Source: Pseudoalteromonas sp. P1-9
Lineage (GTDB): Bacteria; Pseudomonadota; Gammaproteobacteria; Enterobacterales; Alteromonadaceae
DNA: 64,000 nucleotides
Assembly: GCF_001399975.1 (NCBI RefSeq)
Contig: NZ_LKBD01000001.1
Coordinates: forward strand, 62,001-126,000
Direction: 5' to 3'
Positions 7,920 to 17,700 of this stretch are shown in pieces (positions within the stretch are counted from its first letter, which is position 1; each line of letters starts with the position of its first letter). The notes under the pieces were generated by a model. That model saw nothing but the letters and a program-made list of their open reading frames with translations, searched no databases and was not told where the DNA came from. The translations under genes and the position numbers were made by a program.

Positions 7920-8324
7920 ATGAACAGTGAAATCAAACAATGCTTTGATAAATACCCAAATACCGCACAAAAAAAGCTCATCGAGTTACGAACTCTTATT
8001 CTGTCAGTGGCTGTAGATTTAAAGCTTGGTGATGTAGATGAGTGCCTAAAGTGGGGCGCACCGAGCTACAGTGTAAAAACAGGCAGCCCAATCAGAATCG
8101 ATTGGAAACCAAAACACCCTGAAAATTACTTTCTTTTTTTCAATTGTCAAACCAAGTTAATCGACACCTTTCGAGAGCTGTATCAAGATACACTCGAGTT
8201 TCAAGGCAACAGAGCCATCGTTTTAAATATCAATCAGCCCTTACCAATAGCGATAATAACAAAGTGTTTAACGCTCGCCTTAACATATAAAAAACGTAAA
8301 CATTTACCGCTTTTAGGCATGTAA
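7920..8324 (+). CDS. DUF1801 domain protein
   Basis: This 134-residue cytoplasmic protein matches the DUF1801 (YdhG-like) family over its whole length, with the family features LKWGAPSY around residues 44-51 and a late FQGNRAIVLN stretch. The ATG has an AAGGATG site upstream. Family members are small and globular with an uncharacterised role, often found with general stress or accessory genes. It stands as a single gene here. The family call is fairly sure; the function is unknown. Confidence 0.75.
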   Translation: MNSEIKQCFDKYPNTAQKKLIELRTLILSVAVDLKLGDVDECLKWGAPSYSVKTGSPIRIDWKPKHPENYFLFFNCQTKLIDTFRELYQDTLEFQGNRAIVLNINQPLPIAIITKCLTLALTYKKRKHLPLLGM

Positions 8325-8432
8325 CGACACCCCTTCTTAGTAACTTATGTAATGATTTATACAGTTATTTACAATACATGTACCCAAATTTAAGTCATAA
8401 TTACGCGAATACGTTAATCGTCATATTGCCTC

Positions 8433-8777
8433 ATGAATAAGCTTAAAATTTTAAAATGGTGTATTGCAACAAGCTTAATTGTTGTTGCATTAATCTTTGT
8501 TAATACAGCACTTTTTAACTATTGGAACACAGGCCTTGCAGATGCGCGCGAATTTAGCTGGAACGAACGCTCTCAACACAACTTAATGTGGGCTTTTTCA
8601 TGTATTTTATTTGCCATTGTTTTTATTAAAAACACGCAGTCAAAAGTCAAAGTATGGTTAGCAGTTGCAGCCCTCTCCATCTCAATCACCCCATTTATAA
8701 ACGAGTTTTTTCATTCAGATACCTGCTTAGATTCGGGTGGAAGTTGGAATTACAGTAAATACGTCTGTGATTATTAA
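8433..8777 (+). CDS. Small membrane protein of unknown function
   Basis: This 114-residue protein has three hydrophobic stretches (about residues 8-30, 50-64 and 74-90), giving three likely inner-membrane helices, and a C-terminal tail with two cysteines (TCLDSGG ... KYVC), the spacing often seen in disulfide-bonded periplasmic tails. No family is recognised. There is no clear operon partner. Confidence 0.55.
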   Translation: MNKLKILKWCIATSLIVVALIFVNTALFNYWNTGLADAREFSWNERSQHNLMWAFSCILFAIVFIKNTQSKVKVWLAVAALSISITPFINEFFHSDTCLDSGGSWNYSKYVCDY

Positions 8778-8875
8778 TCATCATATTACTGTGCATTATT
8801 GTCAGCGCCCTGTTAAAAACGCACAATAGCCCAACATAAAGATACGTAACTCACACAACATAAAAGGAGTACTCT

Positions 8876-9679
8876 GTGAAGTTTTGGTTGTTACTGATAA
8901 ACGTACTGATTGCATTGAATGTATCTGCAGCCTCTGTTACAAAAATAAATGGCTATGATGTTGAATACGAAATTGCCGGAAGCGGCAAACATACGCTCTT
9001 TTTAGAAGCTGGCGGTTCAGCTGGTATGTCTGATTGGGACCCAATTTTTCAAACACTTACTAGACATGCTCGTGTTATTCGCTACTCTCGTATTGGCAAT
9101 GGCGGTTCGCAAAAAATCACCAAAAATTACAGTTCTGAACAATACGCAGAAGAAGCGCATTTACTGCTAAAAACACTCAATATTGAAACCCCAATTGTAT
9201 ACATTGCCCACTCTTACGGTGCTTATATTGCAAGGCGCTTCGCTGCAACTTATCCGCAAAAAATAGCCGCATTGATGCTCATTGAGCCAGCATCTGAGCA
9301 CGATGTAGATATTATGCGGGAAATTAATTTGTCGCAGGCAGAAAAAGAAATTGCGCAAGTAAAACTCGACGACCAAAAAAATGGACTTTCTAACCAATAT
9401 TTAGATTTTTGGTCAAAACGCCCATTGCCTGACTACCCACAGATCCCAAATATTCCTGTTACTGTGATTGCATCAGTTAAGAAATTTGAAAACCCTCCGT
9501 TATTATTTTTTACTGACGAAGGGCGCAAAATGTGGGGAGAGTTACATACCGATTGGGCCAATGATTTTCCGCAAGGAAAAGCTGTATTAACCGATAAAAG
9601 CTACCATTACCCACAAAACGATGAGCCCGAAATGGTTGTAAGCGAAATACGTGCTTTACTTACGCGCATTAAACCTTAA
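8876..9679 (+). CDS. Secreted alpha/beta hydrolase
   Basis: This 267-residue hydrolase starts at a GTG with a good AAAGGAGT site upstream. Residues 1-18 form a signal peptide, so the enzyme is probably periplasmic. The alpha/beta-hydrolase fold is shown by the oxyanion region EAGGSAG (44-50), the nucleophile elbow AHSYGA with Ser113, and a late His in the KSYHYPQNDEP segment. The substrate is likely a small ester or similar but cannot be read. The methyltransferase gene begins 23 bp downstream, so the two may be co-transcribed. Confidence 0.85.
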   Translation: MKFWLLLINVLIALNVSAASVTKINGYDVEYEIAGSGKHTLFLEAGGSAGMSDWDPIFQTLTRHARVIRYSRIGNGGSQKITKNYSSEQYAEEAHLLLKTLNIETPIVYIAHSYGAYIARRFAATYPQKIAALMLIEPASEHDVDIMREINLSQAEKEIAQVKLDDQKNGLSNQYLDFWSKRPLPDYPQIPNIPVTVIASVKKFENPPLLFFTDEGRKMWGELHTDWANDFPQGKAVLTDKSYHYPQNDEPEMVVSEIRALLTRIKP

Positions 9680-9702
9680 TCGCTTTTAAAGCAGGAACAA
9701 AT

Positions 9703-10284
9703 ATGAGCAATAGTTGGGATGAATATGCCGATGGCTGGGACAGCAACCAAGATGTGATCCTTTATGCCGAAAACGCTTTCAAATCACTTACACAATATGC
9801 AGAACTAAATGGCCTACGCGTGCTCGATTTTGGTTGTGGTACAGGCTTGCTTACAGAGAAAATTGCGAAACAAGCCGCTGAGGTCATTGCCATTGATACA
9901 TCAGCGAAAATGATTGATGTGTTAAACGCCAAATCGCTTACCAATGTAAAAACGCTTTGTTGTGAACTATCTGAACACGAAATTAAAAATAGCCCATTGT
10001 TAACAGAAGGTTTTGACTTAATTGTTGCATCATCAGTGTGCGCGTTTGTGCCAAATTACCAGCAGTTATTAACCTTGTTTAAATGCTTGTTAAAACAAAA
10101 CGGAACGTTTGTACAATGGGATTGGCAGCACAACGAGCAGGATAACTTTGGTTTTACACCAGAGATGATCACCCAAGGCTATAAAAACGCAAACTTGCTT
10201 ATTGAAAGCGTGACGAACGCATTTTCATTAACCAGCAACAATAGCACTATGCAGGTATTAATGGGCATCGCTAGAAACAACTAG
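9703..10284 (+). CDS. SAM-dependent methyltransferase (class I)
   Basis: This 193-residue cytoplasmic enzyme has the SAM-binding motif I VLDFGCGTG at residues 40-48, the acidic motif II VIAIDTS about 20 residues later and a motif-III-like DLIVASSVCAFVPN. It belongs to the broad UbiE/Methyltransf_11 type. The acceptor is unknown. It follows the hydrolase gene by 23 bp, with a GCAGGAA site before the ATG. Confidence 0.85.
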   Translation: MSNSWDEYADGWDSNQDVILYAENAFKSLTQYAELNGLRVLDFGCGTGLLTEKIAKQAAEVIAIDTSAKMIDVLNAKSLTNVKTLCCELSEHEIKNSPLLTEGFDLIVASSVCAFVPNYQQLLTLFKCLLKQNGTFVQWDWQHNEQDNFGFTPEMITQGYKNANLLIESVTNAFSLTSNNSTMQVLMGIARNN

Positions 10285-10344
10285 AGCGTGTTGACCTTTA
10301 CGCGCTGGTAGTCATACTTTGCATTTATAAATCAAGGACGACAT

Positions 10345-10475
10345 ATGTTTATTGTTTCACTCACCTACCAAGTGCCACTTAACGAGGTTGATAAATTTAT
10401 ACCTGAGCACATTGAATACCTAAATGTCCAATATGAAAAAGGACATTTCATTTTATCGGGCCGAAAAGAGCCCAG
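10345..10475 (+). pseudogene. YciI-like protein, 5' remnant cut by a transposable element
   Basis: The first 43 or so codons (MFIVSLTYQVPLNEVDKFIP ... SGRKEPR) match the start of YciI-family proteins, small dimeric ferredoxin-like-fold proteins of about 95 residues. At 10470 the frame enters the terminal inverted repeat of the IS1182-type element and the next 40 codons are element sequence. The missing second half is not found after the element at 11412, so the insertion was probably accompanied by a deletion. The remnant is presumably non-functional. Confidence 0.7.
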
Positions 10476-10590
10476 GCTGTGTGAAAACAGTTTTGCTTTT
10501 CTGCGTTGTAAGAAATCTTCGAAGAAGATTTCGAACGCGATATTTTTTCTTAGGAGCATTATTTTCTGTGCGCGAGCGAAGTTATTGATT

Positions 10591-10920
10591 CTATAACTCC
10601 CTGATTGCTTTATTTAAGCCTTGAACACCCATAATCGATATCATTCGCTTCATATTATAAGCCAGAACATGAAGATTCATTTCGGTACTCACATTTTTGA
10701 ATTGACGAGTTAAGAAGTGTGTTGCTCCCATCCACATTTTTATCGTGCCAAATGGATGTTCAACTGTTTGCTTGCGAATAACGGGCGTGTCTGGTGCATC
10801 GTCAAGCCGAGCCAACATTGCTTCAACTTCCGTTTCATGAACCCGGCGTCTCATTTTTCTTGGTTCTTTTTTAGATGTAGTACATTTATCTCTAATTTTA
10901 CATTCCCTGCAGTATTCGAT
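10591..10920 (-). pseudogene. IS1182-family transposase, C-terminal fragment (minus copy)
   Basis: Read on the minus strand, the frame from about 10920 gives a zinc-ribbon-like YCRECKIRDKC, then KKEPRKMRRRVHE and the hallmark RKQTVEHPFGTIKMWMG, ending in LNKAIREL and a stop. This is the C-terminal DDE_Tnp_1-type end of IS1182 transposases, whose full proteins are about 450-550 residues. The frame is blocked by a stop upstream of 10920, where the opposite copy begins. Only about 108 codons remain. Confidence 0.75.
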
Positions 10921-11281
10921 AGTGGTCTAGATTTAGATGTTTATGTAAATGGTGCCGCCTGCACCAGTTGCCAGATTAGATCTCAATGCACTCGTTCTAA
11001 AAAAGAACCTCGTAAGGTTAAACGATGGATACACGAGGGGTTAACGGACAAAATGTTAGACGAATTAGATGCTAATCCCGAAGCTATGCTTCACAGAAAA
11101 AAACTGTTGAGCATCCATTTGGCACGATAAAACTCTGGATGGGTGCGACACACTTGTTAACGCGCAGATTTAAAAATGTAAGTACGGAAATAAGTCTTCA
11201 TATTCTTGCTTACAACTTCAGAAGAATGATAAAAATTATGGGATTTCGAGAGTTAAGCAATGCTATTAAAGTAGCGTTGTG
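10921..11281 (+). pseudogene. IS1182-family transposase, C-terminal fragment with frameshift (plus copy)
   Basis: From about 10921 the plus strand encodes SGLDLDVYVNGAACTSCQIR, then KKEPRKVKRWIHE. The frame breaks in a run of seven A at 11097-11103: one base is missing, and the expected TVEHPFGTIKLWMG follows in the next frame to a TGA at 11279-11281. It matches the minus copy clearly but not closely (by eye about 65-70 percent of residues in the shared end), so the two came from different IS copies. Confidence 0.7.
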
Positions 11282-11411
11282 ATAGTAACTTCGCTCGCCT
11301 GAACAAAGCTGCTATGCTGAGAAAAAATCGATCGAAACCATCTTCGATGGTTTCTAAGTAAAAGCACTGGCAACAAGTTCTACTCGACATGAGTTTTCAC
11401 ACAGTCTGGGC

Positions 11412-11950
11412 ACTAACCTGCCATTGAGTCAGGTACCTAGACTCACTCCTTCACCCATTAATCAAACCTGAAACCACAATTTAAATGAATAATGCGAGAC
11501 AGGGGCGAAGCGGTCGAGCAAGCCATGTTCAACAAGGACGTTGCTTCATGGCGTTTAAGTTCACATTTAAATTATGTTTGAAGAATAGTTTGATTTTGGG
11601 GCGTCGGGGGAATCCAAAGGGGGACCGGCGTTAGCCCCCCTTTTGGCTACTGTCGAAAGCAGCGACAAAAAAATTTCAAGTTATGCTTATCAATCAACTT
11701 AATTAGTGTCATTGATTTTATGTTATGACCTGAGTTAACAATTCACCCATAAATTTTTAGCTCCAACGGCCACCCCTGACCTCAGTTAAGACTACTGCGA
11801 AACGATATTACGGTTGCTTCTAATCTTTGGCAGATGTTAGAAGCAAAGACAAATACAGCCCAATTCATATCAATAATTAGATGGTTGAAAAAGTAACCTT
11901 TATTCAGTTTAAAACCTACTCTTTAAAGTTTACAGAGCTAAATTTAGCCC
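11412..11950. other. Non-coding region with GC-rich potential hairpins
   Basis: 539 bp between the IS remnant and the EAL-HDOD gene, which ends at 11951 on the other strand. The segment 11496-11660 is much richer in G and C than its surroundings and can fold: GCCATG (11522) with CATGGC near 11548, and CCAAAGGGGG (about 11616) with CCCCCCTTTTGG (about 11635-11646). No coding frame is supported. The rest is AT-rich and unremarkable. Confidence 0.45.
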
Positions 11951-13192
11951 TCATCCAGATACAACTGCAAACACATCATCCGCGTAGGTACGGCTTTGCT
12001 CTGCCAATTCAAAAATACTCGAAATGGGGGTTGCAGGTCTTACCTCAGCTAAAATGGATTCCGCTGTTTGCCAATTATTTTCTTCAATCGCCATTGCGAT
12101 TTTTAATGCACCACCTAACAACCCTTCATAGTTTAAAAGCGCTCCGCTTGAATTGCTGTCTAATGAAAATTCGCTAATAACAGTATTAAGATCCATATCT
12201 AATACAGCGCCTAAAATAGACATTAAGCCAATCAGATAACCCTCTTCGGCCATATCTGTGCCGCCTGGCGCTAGAAATAGCGACATAAATCTTGCTCGCA
12301 TTAAGCCAAATTTGGTCAGTTCTGAGGGCTTATCAACACCCAAATCACTGAGCGCTAGCACACGGATAAATTGCCTTAGCGTATCCTCTCCTAAATACAC
12401 TACTGCCTGCGAAATCGACTTCATTTCTTGTTTATCAAGGCCTGAGCGGGCATTAACGAGTTTTAACACACGCGCAGTGAGGCTTAAGTCTTTGGCAATT
12501 TTACTTTCGATTTCTTTGAAATTGAGGTTTGGCTGAGTTGTCGACTTTAATAAATCAAATACCACTAGCTTCGATGGTTCAACGTTGCCATGGGTTAGCA
12601 TTTCGGGTTTAGCAAAAAAGAAGCCTTGAAACAAATCAACGCCCGCGCCTTTTAAGTATTCAAATTCGTCGTAGGTTTCTATTCTTTCAACAACAATTTT
12701 AAGTTTTGGGTATAAACGCTTGAGCTTTTTAACCAAGGTGGTGGTTTTTATAATCGGGTGCTCTAACTCTAATTTTACGTATGACATATACGGCAGCAGA
12801 GGCTCCCATCTCGGGTCTTTATCATAGTCATCAAGGGCAAATTTATAGTGCTGTTTTCTGAGCGACTTCACAATTTCCAGTAATTCTTCAATATTCTGCG
12901 AGCGCTCAACAATTTCAAGCACAAGATTGTCGGGTGTTATTAGTCGCGGAATTTCTTGCAGTAAGGTTGTGTCAGATAAATTTATAAAAGCACAGTGATT
13001 GGCAACCAACTTATCTTTTCCCACCAGAATAAGTGAGTTAAAAAACACCCGCCCCGTTGCTTGTTCATCCGTTACACCAACAGGAAAAGCATTATTGTCT
13101 GAATCTCTATACAGTAATTCATAAGCAAATATTTGCTTTGATGCATCGAGAATGGCTTGTCGCGCAATAAACTGGGTTACAGGTTTTGTCAT
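11951..13192 (-). CDS. EAL-HDOD signalling protein (degenerate EAL)
   Basis: This 413-residue cytoplasmic protein starts at the ATG at 13192; a TTG four codons earlier is also in frame. Residues 1-205 are an EAL-type domain in which the signature E-A-L-x-R becomes YELLYRD, and DDYDKDP replaces DDFGTGY, so c-di-GMP hydrolysis is unlikely. The C-terminal 200 residues are an HDOD domain (around FKEIESKIAKDLSLTARVL). This architecture (YuxH/CdgJ type) is common in Vibrio and Alteromonadales, where members regulate motility and biofilm without enzymatic activity. It is a single gene. Confidence 0.88.
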   Translation of the reverse strand: MTKPVTQFIARQAILDASKQIFAYELLYRDSDNNAFPVGVTDEQATGRVFFNSLILVGKDKLVANHCAFINLSDTTLLQEIPRLITPDNLVLEIVERSQNIEELLEIVKSLRKQHYKFALDDYDKDPRWEPLLPYMSYVKLELEHPIIKTTTLVKKLKRLYPKLKIVVERIETYDEFEYLKGAGVDLFQGFFFAKPEMLTHGNVEPSKLVVFDLLKSTTQPNLNFKEIESKIAKDLSLTARVLKLVNARSGLDKQEMKSISQAVVYLGEDTLRQFIRVLALSDLGVDKPSELTKFGLMRARFMSLFLAPGGTDMAEEGYLIGLMSILGAVLDMDLNTVISEFSLDSNSSGALLNYEGLLGGALKIAMAIEENNWQTAESILAEVRPATPISSIFELAEQSRTYADDVFAVVSG

Positions 13193-13696
13193 AATTACAG
13201 CCAATGAATTAGAGCAAAGTCTAACAAAAATTATTTAAATTATATCTACTACGATTTTGAATAAAATATCAACACTTATATTTAGATTACGTCAGCCAGG
13301 CTATTTGGGCAAACAAAACATTGCTATTTAAAATTGAATGCTCACACATTATCTTTTCGAGCAAGGCACAGATCTATACAGATCTATATTGACGCGTTTT
13401 CGTGAACCCCGCTTTTTCTGAACCTCATGGTTCACGTATAACCCCGAAAAAAATGGGTTTAAACTAAATTTCATCATTAGCTGTTGCGACAAACCGCATC
13501 AAACCAGCTTAAATCTCATAACCCGTTATACTAAGTGTAATGGGTTATTATCGTAATGATTGTGCATATTTGGAAAAGCCACATAACGAGTAGCCCTTTA
13601 AAAATTCGCTCAATAGGGTGTATGCTGACTTGATGGCTGACAACTCACCCATTAAAAGTTAAGTAGATATTGTTGAGCAAGGTTTCGGGTAGTCAA
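13193..13696. other. Intergenic region with repeats and hairpins
   Basis: 504 bp between two divergent genes, so it should hold both promoters. Visible structures are a tandem CAGATCTATA at 13369-13388, an inverted pair CGTGAACC/GGTTCACG at 13401-13436, and ATAACCC/GGGTTAT ends of a hairpin at 13518-13547. None is a recognised element. They could be operators or remnants. Confidence 0.4.
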
Positions 13697-14581
13697 ATGA
13701 ATTTAAATAAGATACTGATTTTATTGGTAGTAACATACTTTTTTATGCCAGTAAGCGCACAGGCTGAGCCTGAAATTACCATAATTAAACACGCCAAAGT
13801 GCTAGAGCATAAAGATCCGCAAAAAAGCTTCTTTATTTATATATTAGATCTCGTTTGTAAGGCCTCAGAAGATAAGTATGGACCATGTAAACTAGAGGCG
13901 TCAGATGTGCCAATGCAGCAAGAACGGCAATTAAAAAGCTTAAACTCAGGGTTACTAGACATTACTTAGACCGCATCTACACATAAAAGAGAGCAACAAG
14001 CACGTGCAATAAAATTTCCTTTAATGGCTGGCATGTTAGGTTATCGAGTAGCCGTTTATAACAAAACCGTTAAAAAGCAGTTTAGTAAAACAGCTTCAAT
14101 TAATGACCTTAAAAAACTAATACTTGTACAAGGCTTCGATTGGCCAGATACTATTATTTTAAAACAACATCGGTTTAATGTTCACGAAACAAATTGGTAT
14201 GAACACCTCTATACCGACACGGCAAAAGGGCTTTATGACTATATTTTGAGGGGCATTTTTGAGGTGAATTCTGAATTAAACAACTATCAATCTCCTAATT
14301 TAGCAATGGATAAAAACCACCTAATCGTTTATCCGCTAAACATATATTATTTTGTTGCCAAAGATAATACTGCGCTTGCCGAACGCATCGAATACGGCCT
14401 TAATAAGCTCAATAAAAACAACAACTACATAAGCTTACTAGTGAATTTCCCACCACACAAAAATAGCCTGCCCTTGTTAGATTTAACTGAGCGTAAAATT
14501 CATATTATTGATGACACTAAACGCATTTCAAAAGAGAGTATTAGTGCAATGTTAGAACAGGTTAAACGAGCGTCACACTAA
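13697..14581 (+). pseudogene. Periplasmic solute-binding-like protein interrupted by an amber codon
   Basis: The frame from the ATG at 13697 runs through one TAG at 13967-13969 and continues in the same frame to 14581, 294 codons in all. Both sides are coding-like: residues 1-22 are a signal peptide, and the second half (FPLMAGMLGYRVAVYN ... ) continues a type-2 periplasmic binding fold as in SBP_bac_3-like sensors. Around the stop the text reads LLDIT-stop-TAST; relatives often carry a Trp there (TGG to TAG is one change). Either the gene is recently inactivated, the stop is read through, or it is a sequence error. No permease genes are adjacent. Confidence 0.75.
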
Positions 14582-14703
14582 TGTATCCAATACGTTCGAG
14601 ATATCACTCTTGCCATGTAACTAGCCCGATTTTAGTAATTTTTACATGTCAAAACTAAGCGACAAGATGCCGCGTGTTTACTTTAAGACAAAACCCTATA
14701 GAG

Positions 14704-17700
14704 TTAAGCACATAACTTTTTAATTAAACGCTTTAACGCGGGTGCTTTAACTGGTTTATACAGTAGCGGGTATCCCGCATCGCTTATCAGCTCGCGCACC
14801 GACTCGTCATGCTCGGCGGTATTTATAATACAAGGCAGATGGTTCAAGCCGCATTCGTGCAGTAATTCCACCCCAGTAACACCGTCATCAAGGTGATAAT
14901 CGGCAATTATTAGCATTGGCAGTACTTTTTTCTCTTTAAGTGCGGTTAACTGAGTTTTATTGGTTGCAGTTTGTACATTACAGCCCCACGTTTGTAAACG
15001 CTTGGCTAAGGCTTGTAACACCGTTTCATCGTTATCAATAAGCCACACAGTTAAGCCAACAAAACTCGCTGCTTGCTCATTATTTACAGGTGGTGGAGTA
15101 AACTCTTGTCGATTTTTATTTTCTACAACAAGCGGCAAATAAATAGAAAACTGCGCGCCGCGACCTATATTTGACCGTAAAGTAAGGCCTAGATTGAGCG
15201 CATCAGAAATACGTTTTGTAATCGCTAAACCAAGGCCAAGCCCCTGCGCTTTATCATGTCCATCAAGCTGTTTAAATTCTTGGAATATAAGAGTTTGATC
15301 CTCAACCGCAATACCAGGGCCGGTGTCTGTAACCGATAACACGAGTTGTTTTCCCACTTTTTCAGCGCAAAGTAATACCTCACCCATTTGAGTATACCGC
15401 ACCGCATTACTTAATAGATTTTGCACTACGCGGCGCAGTAAAGTGCGGTCGGAACTAACAGTCACATCATCAAATTGTGATTTAAAAACAAGGCCTTTTT
15501 CGTACGCAAGGGCAGAAAATTCAGCGCTAAGTGGCGTGAGCAGTTTAGCAATCGAGAATTCACTTTTTTCAATTTTTAAACTACCCGATTCAAGTTTGGT
15601 TAGCTCTAAAATGCTGCTCAGTAAATCTTCCGCCGAAGTAAGGGAATTTTTAATATTGCTTGCAAGCTCCGCATATTCTGAGCCTTGCGACTTTTCTTCC
15701 ATTACTGAGCAAAATAAGCTGGCGGCATTAAAGGGCTGTAATAAGTCATGACTTGCCGCGGCAAAAAACCGGGTTTTACTCTCGGTTGCTTGCGCTAATT
15801 CTAAGTTGGCCTGCGTTAATGCATGGGTGCGCTCGTTAACCTTTTGCTCAAGGTTAGTATTGGCTTCTTTAAGCGCGTCTTGAGTCTTCATAAACTCAGT
15901 TACATCGCTAAAAGTAGTTACAAAGCCGCCACTTGGCAGTGGATTGCCTTGCATTTCAAATACTCGACCATTTTGGTGAGCACGCTGATACTTATAAGCA
16001 CTGCCGGTTTTTAAAAACGCTAAACGTTTAGCTATTTCGCTTTCAATATTACTTGCTTTAAATAAACCGCGTTCGGCATTAAAACGTATAATATCGGCAA
16101 TGGGACGGCCGATATACAGCGCGTTTTCAGGGTAATTAAACATGGTTTGATATACGCTATTCCACGCTACTAAATTTAAATCGCCATCTACCACACTAAT
16201 GCCTTGGTTAACGTTTTCAATTGTCGATTGCAGTAAATCGCGATTAAATTTAAGTACTTGACTAGCTTCATCTACGATGGTTGCCACTTCGCTTAATTGC
16301 CCGTGTTTATTTTTCGCAGCCGTAAGTACCAAATTTGCTGACGAGCCGCCAATCACCGCAGCCATTTCTCTAGCAACCAAAGATTCTAACTCCATGCTAG
16401 CGGGTTTTTGCCAATCGGTTGAGATTAACGGAAAATACTGCTGAATAATTTGCTTACCGGTCGCGCCATCAACAAAGCGCAGTAATAAACGACTCAATTC
16501 ATCAACGCTTAGCTGATGTTTAGCATTGTTGGCATGTTGTTGCTCTACCGAGAATACAAATTTTTCAGCTTGCAGCTGCTCCGCCACTTCCGCGCCGCGT
16601 TTTAATGAAATATAAACAAATACTAAGGTATTAAAGGTGAGTGATAACAATAAAGTTTGCGAAATGCTATCAAGACCAAGCCCTAAAAAATCAGCAGGCG
16701 CAAGAAAGTTTAATCCTAACGGGCCAGACACTAACCAAGCGCTTTGCCAATTTAAACTAGTAGCGACTGACGGTAAAAACAAGCCATAGCCCCATACAGC
16801 AAAGCCCGTTAAAATGGCGTACTTTGCTGCCTTACGCGATGCCCCCCGCCATACTAGCCCTAGCAATAACGCAGGCGCAAACTGTGCAACCAAAGTAAAC
16901 GACATTAGCCCCACATTTGCCAAACTATTAGTACCACTGAGTAACTTATGGCAAAAATAACTGGCAATAAGCACCATCAGAATAACCGCTTTTCGCGCAC
17001 GTAAAATTCCTGTGGGTGAAAGCCCTGCTGCGGCACTTTCCTCTTTATTTTTAGTTAACAGTAGTGGGTTAATTATGTCATTTGTTATCATTAATGAGAG
17101 CACAATGGCCGCTAAAATCACCATACTGATTGCAGCTGAAAAGCCACCTAAATACGCAACCATTGCCAGAGTTTGATTTTCAAATGCAAGCGGCAGCGCC
17201 AGCACAAAGGTATCTGACGCAACACTTTGTGGCTCGAGTAGCAAAAGCCCAGCATACCCAATTGGCAGGGTACAAATATTTAGCAAAAGCAAATATATCG
17301 GAAATATCCAGCGTGCTTTTTTAATGTCAGTTTTATCGTCGCGTTCAACAAAACTCACGTGGAATTGACGTGGTAAGCAGAGCATTGCCAATACGCCTAA
17401 AATCATATGGCTTATGTAAACATAATTAGCACTACCATGATCTGCTACTTGTTGTTCTAACCCTGCAGATTTTGCGCTCTGCAACAGCGCTTCTGGGCTC
17501 TCAAATAGTTCAAAACACACATACAAACCAATCGCTAAAAACGCGAATAACTTAACTAATGATTCAAACGCAATGGAATTCATCAGGCCTAAGTTATGCG
17601 CATTAGGGCGCAGTTTATTAGCACCAAATAACATCGCAAAAATCGCTAAAACTAATGTGATATAAAACGTTCCATCGTGCCAAATTGACTGCGTTTCAGC

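Larger units (their letters stand above)
10470..11411. mobile_element. Composite IS1182-family remnant with two inverted transposase ends
   Basis: The element is bounded by terminal inverted repeats GCCCAGGCTGTGTGAAAAC (10470-10488) and GTTTTCACACAGTCTGGGC (11393-11411), one mismatch in 19. Inside are two C-terminal transposase fragments that diverge from about 10920, each running out to its own end of the element. Both ends therefore look like the same (transposase 3') end of related but different IS copies. Both N-terminal halves, with most of the catalytic domain, are gone, so the element cannot move by itself. I saw no clear target duplication. Confidence 0.7.

Noticed and set aside
10717..11130. 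137-codon plus-strand frame
   Set aside because: Its first 65 codons are antisense to the minus-strand transposase fragment; only the part after about 10921 is genuine transposase.
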